Origin: Micropterix aruncella
Taxonomy: Eukaryota > Arthropoda > Insecta > Lepidoptera > Micropterigidae
Length of the DNA: 64,000 nucleotides
Assembly (NCBI GenBank): GCA_944548615.1
Contig: OX155955.1
Span: 11,155,921 to 11,219,920, forward strand
Reading direction: 5' to 3'
Within the stretch, counting starts at the first letter, position 1. The number at the start of each line of letters is the position of its first letter. Of the stretch, positions 40,301-47,520 are shown piece after piece. The translations under genes were made by a program, and so were the position numbers. A model generated the notes under the pieces. The model saw nothing but the letters and a program-made list of their open reading frames with translations, did no database searches and was not told where the DNA came from.

Positions 40301-43300
40301 ATAAATTCAATACACGTTTTGGAGATTTTTAACAATTACATAATATAATATATCAAGTTGTCATTTTTAATGCTATACATATAATATATGCACAATTTTA
40401 ATTAAAAACTGCCCACCTACCTAATAACACAATTTATTATATTATATTCTTTTACATGGTTATTATTTCAGGCCCATGATTGTTTTCAAAAGCAATTATT
40501 CTCTTTTTCAAAAGCAATTATTCAATAAATGAAACCTTTGGTCTTCTTTATTCTTTTTTGGTTACTGTACAGCTAGGAAGTCTTTCATTTTTAGTGAACA
40601 AAATTTATGTTCCTGCGACATTTGACTAGAAGGTTCTCTATAAACCAGAAGGAGATTAGAGAGAGGGTTGAAACATGCTGAAGAAGAAAGTGTCTTCAAA
40701 GACTCATTTAGCTACTTTAACAACTCATACATACTGTTAAATGCATATATACAGCTGTATACGCATGGATACATTAGTTCAGCTGCATAGATTATTTTTT
40801 TTGGGTAACATGTATGTAGGCACATGATATTTCAACCTTGGTCATTATCGTATTCTAACAATTGTTTTCCTTATCCTCAGGTACGACCGGCTGTTGAGGC
40901 GAGCCCGTAGTGAAGATCTCAGTGAGGTATCCGGCATCGGTTGTCTCTATCAAAGCGGTGTGGACCGTCTCGGTCGCCCCGTCGTGGTATTCGTCGGAAA
41001 ATGGCTACCGGTTGCCTCCATTAACTTAGATAAGGTAATTATGCGTTAATTCTCTCCTCACAGGGTGGGTACCTTTACCATTTCATATACTTATACACTC
41101 TTACCAATAAAATTATCTTATAACCGCGTTAAACCCTTGTTATTGTTATACCCGGTATAGCCGAGTTATAACGAAGTTGTAAAATCGTGACCAATAAATC
41201 AGTTATAACGCGGTTATAACTACTCCCTGAAACCAAAGACAAGTCATATTTCTAGCATGGCAACGCCCGCTTGGAAGCAGTGTGGCCAACTGAAGCTGCA
41301 TGAAATGCACATGAAATGTCACTTTTTGTTATCAGAAAGCCACAAACTTAATAGCAGAAAGCCCTTGCCCATTGTTTTGTTACGCGAATGCTGATCGAAT
41401 TTATAGTGGTATTTTGCAGGTCAGCTCTCAGGATATCGATGATTCTTGCGGCGTATGGCTTAGTGAAACGATATTTAGTTTTAAAATTGTAATCATCCAA
41501 ATCGAACGGGTCGTATCGCAATTTGTAAATTTTTGGTCGCCTATCACGACGCATTTTGATTTCTTCCAATAAATCCAGATCGATCATATCATCCAAGTCG
41601 ACAAAATCCATTATTCGGCTAAAACGCAGGATTTCACAGCAGTATAAAAGGCGTATCCTCGTCGTAATTACAACGAAAGCGCACGATTCGCGAACGAGAA
41701 GCTCCACGTCCGCGGCTGTCAGGTGGCTGTCAGTTTGAAACAGCTGTTACGCCGGTCGGCCATTTTTAAGTTAATACTCCGTTAAACCGCTGTTATACCT
41801 GGCCTAGGGGTGGTATAGCGGAGTTATAGTGCGGATGGAAATCCAGTACCACTATTCCATGCTTATACCCGAGATGATCAGTGGTGTAAGCTATACCGCG
41901 TTTATTGGTCACAGATTTTCTTATACCTAGTAATAACAGAGGTATAAATTTTACAACTCGTTTATTGGTAAGGCTGATAGTGAAAACCGTGGATAATACG
42001 ATCATCGAAATCCAGAACACCTGCAAGAGCTGTTACTGTGGTACATGGCCTTATTTTACCAGATAAAATCGTTCAATTTCATCACCTGCACCAAACCCAC
42101 TTACTACAGCAGATTGACACCACCATGAAGTTCCATTTTGCAGACTGTATAGCATGTTAACCTGAATTTAATCGCAGTGATAGAAAAGGTGGAAACTTAA
42201 CCTTTTGCCTTCATCACGTTGAAATAACGGACATTGAAAAGTAACATTCGTGGCCGCATTAAAACACCGGTTCCCATCAGATCACCGAAGTTGGGCAGCT
42301 TTGGGCGTCGTCAGTACTTGTCAGTACAGGATGGGTGACCCCCTGAATACTGCCAACCCCTGAATACTGCCGCCTGTCAGATAATTGTCAATAGACATTA
42401 TGGTAGGCCATTACCATATAGGGTATAAAGTTAAAAAAAAAGATTAGGGGTAAGTTTACTTGCATCATCAATCCAGCTATTATCATCTGCATCCCCCGCT
42501 GTTAACTTACCCACACCAGCGGGTATGGTATTCAAGTACCTATTCTTCGAAGTAGACTAGGAAAGAGATGTTTGTATAAAATATGCATAAGAGCTGCCAT
42601 TTATTGACCGCTTTTTGACTGAGCTGGACTGAAGGTTCAAAACAGTGAGCCTTTGGAAAAACTGCAAACCTTGAATTAGCAACAGCGCTGACACAGAGAC
42701 CATTCGCAAGATATTCAGGGTTGTGAATAATAATGAGGTCGCTTTTAAAATATTGCAAAAGAGACCGAAAGAAGATATAGACTAGCTTTAACCCCTCAGG
42801 CCCCGATTGGCCTATATCGGCCACAACACGACTCAGCGTGACTGCCCCGTTTTAATTTTATTTTAATTTAATTTGTTTGATTTTATTATGTTTTATTATG
42901 TTAATATGTTTCATTTTAATTATGGGTACAGTGGTTTGGCAGTAATTAATATTTTGGTGAGACAGTGTCGTAATTCAATTTTTTTACTAATTTTTACTAA
43001 TTTTTTTTGGGACAGCAACTAGTCAATCGGCTGAGGGGCCGAGGCCTGAAGGGTTAGGTTCATCTCATTCTATAAAACTATCTGTTATTGCAGAATTGTT
43101 TGAAAAGAGCTGCATTTTTAAGCATGAATTCTCTAATATGATACATGTAGGTAGACTGTAGACAAACGACTTATGAAGGTGTGCCCAGCTAATTTCCGAA
43201 CCCTGGGAATGCTCCAAGCCATTTTATAATAAGCACACCCTGAATTACCAAAAACACGGTTGCCAATAAGGATGAGGTCGAATAGATGTGGGGAAATAAG

Positions 43301-46300
43301 ACTTGTACAAAATCACAATTTAGATAGTATACCATTGATTATAGCGTATTAGGTTACTCAATGCAGTTCTACGATTTGGCAGCTAGGATTTGACTACGAA
43401 ACCAACGTGTAGATGGCACTCATAGTTCCAAAAATTCATTAATATTCTCTTATGTTCAATATGGTGGCGTTCGTGGTGTAACAGTATGGCGGTGTACTTT
43501 AAATGGCCCTCTAAAGGTATCATATCTTGAAATAAAATAATAATATAATAACAAACGAATTTTTAAATCATTGCTCTTACAAAAAGATGCCCATTTTTAA
43601 TTTGCTATACAGGTTTCAATACATAATAGTTCAGGTAGACTAATAAGTTCAGATAGACTAATATATGGCATTCTATCTCTCCGTATTATTTCTGCGATTT
43701 AATAATCAGCTTATACCTATAAAAATGCGATAGATTGCACTAATAATTGAATGTTATTATTTTTATATTATTGGTTAAAATGGTGCATTTTTATAACCAA
43801 TCAGTCCTTTATAAAAGAAACATTTATTATCAGGGTTATTATAGCCAAATAAATTGCTATTAGTTTCGCCGTCAATGTTATCAGCGCCACATGCATTTCG
43901 CCGGCGCAGAAGGGTTGCCAAAATGTAACTTCATAGAGTTAAGAAATCCAATATCATATATAATCAACTTCTGTAAATTATATTTTTTTGTCTTTTTCAG
44001 GCACTCTTATACCTCATTCTTCTTCTGGATCCAATAGTCCGGGGTGACTATGTCATCGCTTACTTTCACACATTGGCCAGCTCCAATAACTATCCTCCTT
44101 TCTCGTGGCTTAAAGAAGTGTATTCTCTTCTTCCTTATAAGTAAGTATCTTACGCCTTAGTATTATTTTATATTATTAGTCATTATTGTCGTATTATTGG
44201 TAAGTATTATCTTAGTGTTATTAAACCCGGCTTGGCTTCGCTGTGGCTCAGTCTGATATGGAATGAATGGGAAACGCACTAATGTCGATGCGCGCTGAAG
44301 ATTTCCCCGTTGCTGGAAGACTTTTATGGTGCGTATTCGAATGCAACGTTGTGTCAAAATTTCATTTTATTTTAAAAACACGAAGATACATTCGAATACA
44401 AAGTTGTATCGAAATTTCAAGTCAATCGACTGATTACTTTTCGAGTAGTACAAACGTAGGCCGGTTGTATTTTTATATATATCTAGAATATTAAACGCTC
44501 TTTAATAAAGATATTGATGTCTAAGATCACAAACCTCCTGTCAGCTTTTGGACTTATTTTGACATTTTGATACCAATAAAACGACAAACAAATGGCCCAA
44601 ACCTATGTCACAAAACCAGAATGTATATTATTCTACTTTAAATAAAAGTTCCAATCTTACATTTAACATGTTACAACGTTCACAAAACTCCTATCTGATT
44701 TGATTGAGAGAGATTTTTAATAATCTATCAAATGCTATCAAAAAATCTCCTGACAGAGATGCACATGTCAAAACGGACAAACCAACTGGCATTGAAATAA
44801 GCTTCTGATGCCACTACACCACACCAGGAAGACACTCTGGCCTTTAACGTTTAAACTTTAGCTTCCGTTACACTTTCATTGAAATATCTAATAAACGATG
44901 TGGAAGTAAAATTTTTGGTAACTGATTATTGAAGTTAATGATTTCTTTAATTATGATCATCCCCAGTATAGTAATGATAATGATTTATATGCTAGTGTAT
45001 AATACATTTAGCAAATAATTAATTATGTAAATATTTGATTAGGTACTTCATTAGGTAATAATTTTGGCAATCCATGCCCTACTTTATAGACCCTTCTTCT
45101 TCTTTATTTGATAAATATGTGGCTAGTACACCCCCTCGACACAGGCTTTACGCCTAATTGGGGGTAATTCCAGGAAATAGCGCCACCACAAGTAAATTAC
45201 CACGAATCACAAAACCGCACCAAGCCTCAAGATATTACTGCTAATATCACTAATAATATTGATGTTTTTTTTTCAGATATAAGAAAAACCTGAAAGCCTT
45301 TTACATCATACATCCTACATTTTGGACAAAGGTAAATAAATACGCTCTCATTCATGCACTTCTTCAATCTTATTTTATTTTAATGATAGGCTGAGATTGA
45401 TAGTCTAATGATACTTTATTTCAATTATATCATGACTAACAGATGCCACATTCCATTAAATCTCTAGTACCTACCTATATTTATTAGATATCTATAAAAA
45501 GCTTACCTCCATCATTATGGATATTTATGATATAACGTAGTAAATATAACTAAAGCCATTTTTGATTTTTAATTTTATCAGATGATGACCTGGTGGTTCA
45601 CGACGTTCATGGCGCCTGCCATCAAACAGAAAGTCCACAATCTACCCGGCGTAGAATACCTCTACTCGGCGATGTCAAGAGACCAACTAGAGATTCCAGC
45701 CTTCATCACTGAATACGATATGACGGTTAGTATTAAAACATGTTAGGTTTTCCATTTTTTTAAAGGTTGAATGGGTTGAACAAACACTGCAGTAAAGTGG
45801 AGGTTCATTCTTCCAATAGTCTCCGACTGACTGCCTAAAAAAACTGTTTCATGGGAATCAAATATTCCAAAAGACCTCTAGTACAAATTAAATAAATACC
45901 ATGATCTCACAAGTGCCGTCATTGGGAACGCCTTACTATTCACCTTCACGCGGTGGAAGGTGGCGCTCTGGCCTGCCAGCCATATCTCACTCACGTCTTT
46001 AAAGATCTTGGTCTCTCCACGAAAACAAGTAACTCCTTCCTTAAAAAAATATCCTAATCCGTAATTTCCGCGTCTCAATTTCTATGGCTTCGAAGGGGTG
46101 ATGTGAACGCTCATATGTGGCAAGACAGCTGTTCTGAGGCTACCACAACCGGATGCTAGTCCGGAGCCCACTGCTCACCCCCCAGAAGAAGTAATAATAG
46201 TATTATGATGGGTTCAACTCCGGTCAGTGAATTCCATGGCAGCTCAGTTTGTATATATACAGTGGAACCTCTCATAACGAGCATAATTCGTTCCAGACTC

Positions 46301-47156
46301 GTTACTCGCTAAGCGAAACACTCGTTCAGCGAAACATTTTTCCCATACTTGTTATGAGAGGTGCGAATTACTCGATATGAGGAATTACTGCGAATTATGA
46401 GAGGTGCTCGTTATGAGAGGTTCCACTGTTATTATTTATTAACTGTTCTACGGGAATCAAATATCCCAAAAGACCATGAGTGTAAATTAAATAAATACTA
46501 TGATCTCGCAAATGCTGTCACCCGGAACAGCTTTAAGCGGTGGAAGTTGGCACTCGTAGTTTCTCAGCCAAATCTCTGCTTCACCTCTTTAATGGTCTTT
46601 GTCTCTCTAGGAAAAATACCTTAAACCGCATTTTCTGCATCTCAAATTCTATGGCTTCAAGTGTCTTAAACCTACCACCGCCGGGTCATTAGTCCGGAGT
46701 CCACCGATCACCCCCCAGTAGTGTAATAATAGTATTGTGATGGGCCCGACTTTGGTCGGTGAATTCCATATCAGCTCCGTTTGTATTTATTATATTATTG
46801 TATAATTTAAGCACTTGTCATAAGCAAAGGGCGTACGCGATCATCGATCCAGCCAGCATTGCTTCGGAGCGTTACAGCACCTATTGCCACCCAGAAACAC
46901 CTAAATATAACCTGTCTATACTCTCCTAGTTCTTGTATGCTGTATTGATCAATAACATATTATTGATCGATACAGCAGTCACACCTATTAATGGAAAATA
47001 ACATATTATACATTATCAAGTTATTGGAAACTGGGCTGGTACTCCCATCACTAATTTATTAATATAATTATTAGACTTTTAAACAAAAAAATATATTTTT
47101 TCCCTTTTCAGATAAACGGCCTGCACTACTTCCAGCCCGACTCGAACAACACATAA
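16251..47156 (+). CDS. GDAP2: GDAP2-like protein, CRAL-TRIO portion (6 coding exons)
   Basis: Joined exons 16251-16345, 40881-41034, 44001-44140, 45277-45331, 45582-45725 and 47112-47156 give 633 nt, 210 residues plus TAA; every junction is GT-AG and the phases match. From about residue 32 the protein matches the C-terminal lipid-binding CRAL-TRIO (Sec14-like) domain of GDAP2 homologues. Recognisable blocks are YDRLLRRARSEDL, LYQSGVDRLGRPVVVF, LDPIVRGDYVIAYFHTL, YKKNLKAFYIIHPTFWTK and TWWFTTFMAPAIK. The family normally has a macro domain before this part; none was found here. The start was chosen because ATG 16251 has a good context and an in-frame TGA lies 24 nt upstream. The first intron is 24.5 kb and full of transposons. 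The role of GDAP2 is not well established: the CRAL-TRIO fold suggests binding of a lipid or other small hydrophobic ligand (family knowledge). The identity of exons 2-6 is secure; exon 1 is less so. Confidence 0.88.
16585..16900 (+). repeat. Three-unit ~125-bp repeat, retroelement-like tail
   Basis: TTTCATGGCGATCGGTTTAA, TTTCATGGCGATCGGTTCAA and a diverged TTCATGGTAATCGGTCGAAC start units at about 16592, 16719 and 16841. Units share GCTGCAGCGCCAT.T and GCGAGTT.CAACAAAG. This resembles the 3' region of a non-LTR element with internally duplicated units. Confidence 0.65.
17140..18235 (+). pseudogene. LINE reverse transcriptase remnant
   Basis: SSQFGFRKKIGTACIV (about 17158) is a fingers-domain QFGFR block. 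GVRQGSVLGQILFILYINDI (about 17912) and YANDTVCLKK (about 18005) are the GVPQGSVLGPILF and catalytic FADDT regions. The catalytic Asp pair reads Asn-Asp, and the two halves are separated by extra sequence that includes a small MITE. Inactive, non-LTR type. Confidence 0.85.
17471..17571. mobile_element. Fold-back MITE rich in ATCGAT
   Basis: AGGGTGCTACCACACCAATC and GATTAGTGCGGAGGCACCCT are inverted ends. The interior is mainly ATCGATCGA/TCGATGATCGAT and largely self-complementary. It is about 100 bp and splits the LINE reverse transcriptase remnant. Confidence 0.75.
18240..23231. other. AT-rich intronic stretch without a supported gene
   Basis: Part of the first intron of the GDAP2-like gene. 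It has only short unrelated open frames, a retroelement-like tail (21062-21270) and local duplications (AATGCCAGTAAGTTC near 20896; AATGTGGACGCGCC near 21539). The 156-codon frame at 22724-23194 shows no domain and looks fortuitous. Confidence 0.6.
21062..21270 (+). repeat. Unidentified retroelement-like tail
   Basis: Starts with the TTTTTACACGACTGCCC block shared with 985-1035. It continues with ATAACTTCCAAACGCTTCGA, CCGACTTAGAAGTATGTGGT, a phrase style common in lepidopteran non-LTR or Helitron-like tails. Confidence 0.4.
23232..23395. repeat. Direct repeat flanking the Tc1/GC-rich nest, left copy
   Basis: Shares GCGGGTATGCTTATATTAGA, TTTCCCGTAAATGGAGCGTA, TAATATCTTAGCTTACTGCC and ATACAAACTCCAGACTAT with 24727-24886, 1495 bp downstream. 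Confidence 0.85.
23446..24115. mobile_element. 670-bp GC-rich insertion with 14-bp target-site duplication
   Basis: TGTTTTTATGCGAT occurs exactly at 23432-23445 and again at 24116-24129, flanking a block much richer in G+C than its surroundings. There is no poly(A) tail. Near its end GACGGGCTCGCCCGT can form a hairpin. GGGAATCAAACC (about 23588) is a B-box-like match on the minus strand. The length and duplication fit a retrotransposed RNA or 5'-truncated non-LTR element; the family is not recognised. Confidence 0.7.
24335..24735 (-). pseudogene. Tc1-like transposase remnant
   Basis: On the minus strand ITPEDLRRLVDSMPRRIEQV, NKLKGFPKKY and a stop match the Tc1-family C-terminus. Upstream VLPMPGNSPYL corresponds to the LPWPGNSPDLNPIE block, with catalytic-region residues altered. 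A 17-bp inverted repeat (CCATGCTTGAATAATTG, 3-bp loop) breaks the frame near 24440-24480. A possible left terminus (CAGTGGACTTAAATGTGGAC) lies at about 23400. Confidence 0.78.
24727..24886. repeat. Direct repeat flanking the Tc1/GC-rich nest, right copy
   Basis: Same orientation as 23232-23395, with about 85-90% identity by eye. The two copies bracket a Tc1-like remnant and the GC-rich insertion. Confidence 0.85.
25446..25862 (+). repeat. Dispersed element family G, copy 1
   Basis: Runs from AAATAAATTAATAGTTT and AAAAACACGCTTTT to AGGTCGACCTAATAAAATCG and TGTTAAAAA. About 350 bp is shared with 38341-38690 in inverse orientation, including CATCATGAAGTTCCAG, CATACAGCTGCCAATTTTCA and AGTTAGTTACATACAGGTCG. 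Its ends are partly inverted (ACACGCTTTT and AAAATCGTGT). Confidence 0.8.
26109..26138 (+). other. G-quadruplex-capable G-run
   Basis: GGGGTTAAAGGGGGG followed by AGGGAGGGAGGAG contains four or more G3+ runs with short loops. It lies within a degraded retroelement tail ending CAGCTAGTAA at about 26177. Confidence 0.55.
26597..26784. repeat. Two short tandem duplications
   Basis: GTAATCATTAGTAATATATA is duplicated near 26597-26645. A 66-bp unit (AAAATTTGGAAACAAAGTAT, then ACACACCCCC.TGTTGTATTT) occurs at 26667 and 26733. Confidence 0.85.
28120..28560 (+). other. Unassigned GC-richer island in the GDAP2-like first intron
   Basis: A CpG-containing stretch (ACGCGACGCCGTCGTAGTCG near 28198) followed by CCTCGG|GTAATA, a possible splice donor at about 28327. 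A 152-residue open frame crosses it but has no ATG near its start and no recognised domain. In another frame, about 28472-28560 would encode a hydrophobic peptide (MLFAIGVIAFPFICGVFIST). It could be an alternative first exon or an old gene or retroelement fragment. Confidence 0.25.
28811..29130 (-). repeat. RTE-type LINE 3' tail remnant
   Basis: Begins AACTAGCTGAATTTCACCC and ends TTCTTTATAATATTATGATA. This is the mirror arrangement of the tail at 33098-33318, a very common repeat type in Lepidoptera (recognised by eye). Confidence 0.65.
29600..29720 (+). promoter_or_regulatory. CRE site and TATA box cluster
   Basis: A perfect TGACGTCA palindrome (about 29617) lies about 65 bp before TATATAAAG (about 29683). 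Another TGACGTCA lies at about 30731. No gene was found immediately downstream. It could be a promoter of a transposon or a noncoding transcript, or chance. Confidence 0.2.
29817..30256 (-). pseudogene. Mariner transposase N-terminal remnant
   Basis: The minus strand from 30256 gives MSVRFCFLLKKTAVQAYEML, then after a frameshift MSRTRAYEWYSRFKTGQMSV and EDESPAGRPSTS. These match the paired helix-turn-helix and linker region of mariner-family transposases (CF.LGKTATETYEML; FEW..RF..G...VED.PRSGRPST). The catalytic domain is missing. No inverted ends were recognised. Confidence 0.88.
30990..31150. repeat. Dispersed repeat family D, copy 2
   Basis: Diverged second copy of the 3985-4140 repeat in the same orientation, including ATTGACATTGATCGTTCTTC. 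No coding potential. Confidence 0.55.
31260..31440 (-). repeat. C-rich, strand-asymmetric low-complexity tract
   Basis: Contains C16 (31335-31350) and many CCC/CCCC runs with few G. The minus strand therefore reads as clustered G-runs (GGGAGGGAGG, GGAGGGGAG, GGGG), able to form G-quadruplexes. The proline-rich open frame across it is a by-product. Confidence 0.7.
31560..31845. repeat. Dispersed repeat family B, copy 2
   Basis: Same order of blocks as copy 1 at 2215-2475, with the ATGAAGGATGAAGCG local duplication and the same ACACAGACACACAGA-like tail. It lies in the first intron of the GDAP2-like gene. Confidence 0.7.
31846..33097. other. Intronic stretch with an unassigned GC-rich patch
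   Basis: 32360-32690 is richer in G+C and open for 110 codons (32358-32690), but the translation shows no known motif. It may be an old LINE 5' region. The remainder is AT-rich with nothing recognisable. Confidence 0.4.
33098..33318 (+). repeat. RTE-type LINE 3' tail remnant
   Basis: TTACTAATATTATAAACGCG, AAAGTTTGTATGTATGTATG, GCAAAAACTACTGAATGGAT and CACGCGGGTGAAACCGCTGG follow the standard order of the widespread lepidopteran RTE/SINE-like repeat. Confidence 0.78.
33952..35305. mobile_element. Candidate piggyBac-like non-autonomous element
   Basis: TTAACACTCCAGGACTC (33948-33964) is exactly inverted as GAGTCCTGGAGTGTTAA (35293-35309). This gives TTAA on both sides of 13-bp terminal repeats, the layout of piggyBac elements. 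No transposase is present. It contains a family F copy (34745-34975) and a 35087-35135 hairpin (GGTCATTTTTAC / GTAAAAATGAC). The 17-bp match could be coincidental in so repetitive a region. Confidence 0.45.
34745..34975 (-). repeat. Dispersed repeat family F, inverted partial copy
   Basis: Reads on the minus strand as the 3' half of family F (GACCGGAGTCGGGCCCATCA, ACTTCTGGGGGGTGAGCAGT, GAAGCCATAGAATTTGAGAT). It lies inside the candidate piggyBac-like element at 33952-35305. Confidence 0.78.
35391..35491 (+). repeat. Dispersed repeat family H, copy 1
   Basis: CTCAAAAAGCTGTGGACGAC, CTCGATTACAGCAA and GGTATATTTTGTACACAGTC recur in diverged form at 37765-37871. Confidence 0.65.
35497..36065. mobile_element. 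TIR element with a large fold-back core
   Basis: The outer pair AAGCTATTGCATAGC (35500) and GCTATGCAATAGCTTTACCG (36041) is inverted. Inside, GCGCTCTATCGGAAGACGTT (35886) pairs with AAACGTTTTCCGATAGAGCG (35957), and ATCCCGAATCATTTGC pairs with GCAAATGCTTGGGAAT. No coding sequence. Confidence 0.65.
36200..36350 (+). pseudogene. Probable LINE ORF2 C-terminal fragment
   Basis: An in-frame stretch YDAFIATLTAGQKLRTSTAF, KAEVTKWLRSKSRGE and a stop resembles the extreme C-terminus of non-LTR ORF2 proteins (a ..FK..V..WL pattern). It is followed by an AT-rich 3' UTR-like region. Weak evidence. Confidence 0.4.
36430..36520. repeat. AT/GT microsatellite
   Basis: TATATATGTATGTGTGTGTG-type alternating purine-pyrimidine run, polymorphism-prone. 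Confidence 0.8.
36886..36913. repeat. (TAAA)7 microsatellite
   Basis: Seven uninterrupted AAAT/TAAA units. Confidence 0.95.
37620..37735 (+). repeat. LINE end plus flank, duplicated (copy 1)
   Basis: GCACAATAAAGTTATTCTAC, the shared block ACCTACTATCTGCGGAAC and CAAGGAGTTTCTAAAATAA recur at 38843-38950. The flank beyond the LINE end is shared as well, which indicates a segmental duplication about 1.2 kb apart, or a longer repeat. Confidence 0.7.
37765..37871 (+). repeat. Dispersed repeat family H, copy 2
   Basis: CTCAAAAATCTGTGGTCGAT, TTCGATTACAGCAACAGCAG and GTATATTTTGTACACGGTCG match 35391-35491. Confidence 0.65.
38040..38340 (+). mobile_element. LINE ORF2 tail, 5' part (interrupted copy)
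   Basis: TTCGTTCTCGTTTATGGAATCAGC-type sequence encodes a decayed RLWNQLPHSLRHAPSL-like block, then the LKKHLF-like end. It matches the copy at 12150-12575. It stops at 38340, where family G is inserted, and resumes at 38691. Confidence 0.78.
38341..38690 (-). mobile_element. Dispersed element family G, copy 2, inserted into a LINE tail
   Basis: Inverse copy of 25446-25862 starting TTAACACGCTTTTATTAGGT. The flanks align to an uninterrupted LINE at about 12350 (TTATTGGCATATATT before; TTAGTTTATTTTAAATTTAA after), so its insertion point is visible. Confidence 0.82.
38691..38950 (+). mobile_element. LINE 3' UTR, continuation after the insertion
   Basis: ATAAGTCCGCCATTTGTGTA, AAACCAGTGTAATGTTTCTT and GCACAATAAAGTTATTCTAT match 12465-12565. 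Positions 38843-38950 are the second copy of the 37620-37735 duplication. Confidence 0.75.
38951..40880. other. AT-rich end of the GDAP2-like first intron
   Basis: Contains a LINE-tail-like GAATAAAGCATTTATTAATA with ATT repeats (40080-40145) and a duplicated TTTTTCAAAAGCAATTATTC (about 40480-40530). Otherwise nothing is supported. It ends at the acceptor at 40880. Confidence 0.55.
40881..41034 (+). CDS. GDAP2: GDAP2-like coding exon 2
   Basis: Acceptor TTATCCTCAG|G and donor AAG|GTAATT. Encodes YDRLLRRARSEDL through LPVASINLDK (51 full codons), the start of the CRAL-TRIO domain. The RSEDL and SGVD.LGRPV blocks are the strongest match to GDAP2. Confidence 0.93.
41098..41985 (-). mobile_element. 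PIF/Harbinger-derived element in intron 2 of the GDAP2-like gene
   Basis: The ends CTTACCAATAAA and TTTATTGGTAAG are inverted. Similarity continues inward (TTGTAAAATCGTGACCAATA against TATTGGTCACAGATTTTCTT; paired GTTATA motifs). It encloses a Harbinger-type transposase N-terminus. The target duplication is unclear because the flanks do not repeat cleanly. Confidence 0.75.
41348..41603 (-). pseudogene. Harbinger (HARBI1-like) transposase N-terminal fragment
   Basis: MDFVDLDDMIDLDLLEE, RYDPFDLDDYNFKTKYRFTK and ARIIDILRADL match the HARBI1-type opening (R.NPF...D..F..RFRLSK.....I..LR.DL). The frame ends before the DDE catalytic core, so it cannot be active. Confidence 0.75.
42245..42370 (+). 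pseudogene. 5S rRNA-like pseudogene fragment
   Basis: CACCGGTTCCCATCAGATCA, CCGAAGTTGGGCAGCTTTGG, GCGTCGTCAGTACTTG and GGATGGGTGACC follow the 5S rRNA order, including the internal control region. An 8-bp GTCAGTAC duplication and altered 3' end (CCTGAATACTGCC twice) show it is degraded or part of a 5S-derived SINE. Confidence 0.82.
42792..43053. mobile_element. piggyBac-like MITE (TTAA target)
   Basis: TTAA|CCCCTCAGGCCCCGATTG at the left faces GGCCGAGGCCTGAAGGG|TTAG at the right. The CCC terminus and TTAA target fit piggyBac-type MITEs; the right target has one change. The interior is AT-rich and noncoding. Confidence 0.7.
44001..44140 (+). CDS. GDAP2: GDAP2-like coding exon 3
   Basis: Acceptor TCTTTTTCAG and donor AA|GTAAGT. 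Encodes ALLYLILLLDPIVRGDY onward to EVYSLLPY, the core helix and strand of the CRAL-TRIO fold. It ends in phase 2. Confidence 0.94.
45277..45331 (+). CDS. GDAP2: GDAP2-like coding exon 4
   Basis: A 55-nt exon with acceptor TTTTTTTCAG and donor AAG|GTAAAT. It completes a Lys codon and encodes YKKNLKAFYIIHPTFWTK, a conserved GDAP2/CRAL-TRIO block. Confidence 0.94.
45582..45725 (+). CDS. GDAP2: GDAP2-like coding exon 5
   Basis: Preceded by a short 250-bp intron; acceptor TTTTATCAG and donor ACG|GTTAGT. Encodes 48 codons, MMTWWFTTFMAPAIKQKV to FITEYDMT, matching the end of the GDAP2 CRAL-TRIO domain. Confidence 0.94.
45840..46258 (+). repeat. Dispersed repeat family F, copy 3
   Basis: Full-length copy from GGGAATCAAATATTCC to GGCAGCTCAGTTTGTATATA. 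It ends at the insertion point of a pogo-like MITE and is followed by a fourth copy. Confidence 0.8.
46260..46428. mobile_element. pogo/Tigger-like MITE
   Basis: CAGTGGAACCTCTCATAACG at the left and CGTTATGAGAGGTTCCACTG at the right are perfect 20-bp inverted ends. The CAGT.GAACCTC start resembles pogo/Tigger termini. TA flanks the left end, but TT the right, so the target duplication is imperfect. It sits between two copies of repeat F. Confidence 0.85.
46435..46795 (+). repeat. Dispersed repeat family F, copy 4
   Basis: From GGGAATCAAATATCCC to CAGCTCCGTTTGTATTTATT. It is in direct orientation to copy 3, the two separated only by the MITE at 46260-46428. Confidence 0.8.
47112..47156 (+). 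CDS. GDAP2: GDAP2-like coding exon 6 (terminal)
   Basis: Acceptor CCTTTTCAG, then INGLHYFQPDSNNT and TAA. The NGLHYF block matches the tail of insect GDAP2 homologues. The 3' untranslated region follows directly. Confidence 0.92.
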   Translation: MNGLHYFQPDSNNT

Positions 47157-47520
47157 TTTGCAGCCAATGCCGTCTTCCACTCGAAGATGTCGCCATTTAT
47201 TGTGTGAATAATAAAAACTGTAGTTAGTGATTCGCTTAGTAATTAAAACATACGAAAAAGACTGGTGAACCCCGACGCGTGTGAAATAATATTAATATTA
47301 CCTCGGCATGTGAAACAGCGGATGCTTGGAATTTCCACACTTATCGTTTCAAGCATAAGTTAGTTTTTAGCGTATACTCATAAGTTAGTTTTTAATTTAT
47401 CCTTTTTTAGATCAGGTGAGTTTTCTTACTCATATCCCAAAAATAACCATATCTGGTTAGATTTTTCACTCTGTAATGATTTTCTATCTATTTCCAATAA
47501 ATTACAGTGTTGATGCATTT
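47157..47520 (+). terminator. 3' UTR and poly(A) signals of the GDAP2-like gene
   Basis: Two AATAAA hexamers follow the stop codon, at 47210-47215 (54 nt downstream) and 47496-47501. Either could serve, giving a short or a roughly 0.35-kb 3' UTR. No further coding sequence is seen before the convergent gene. Confidence 0.6.
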
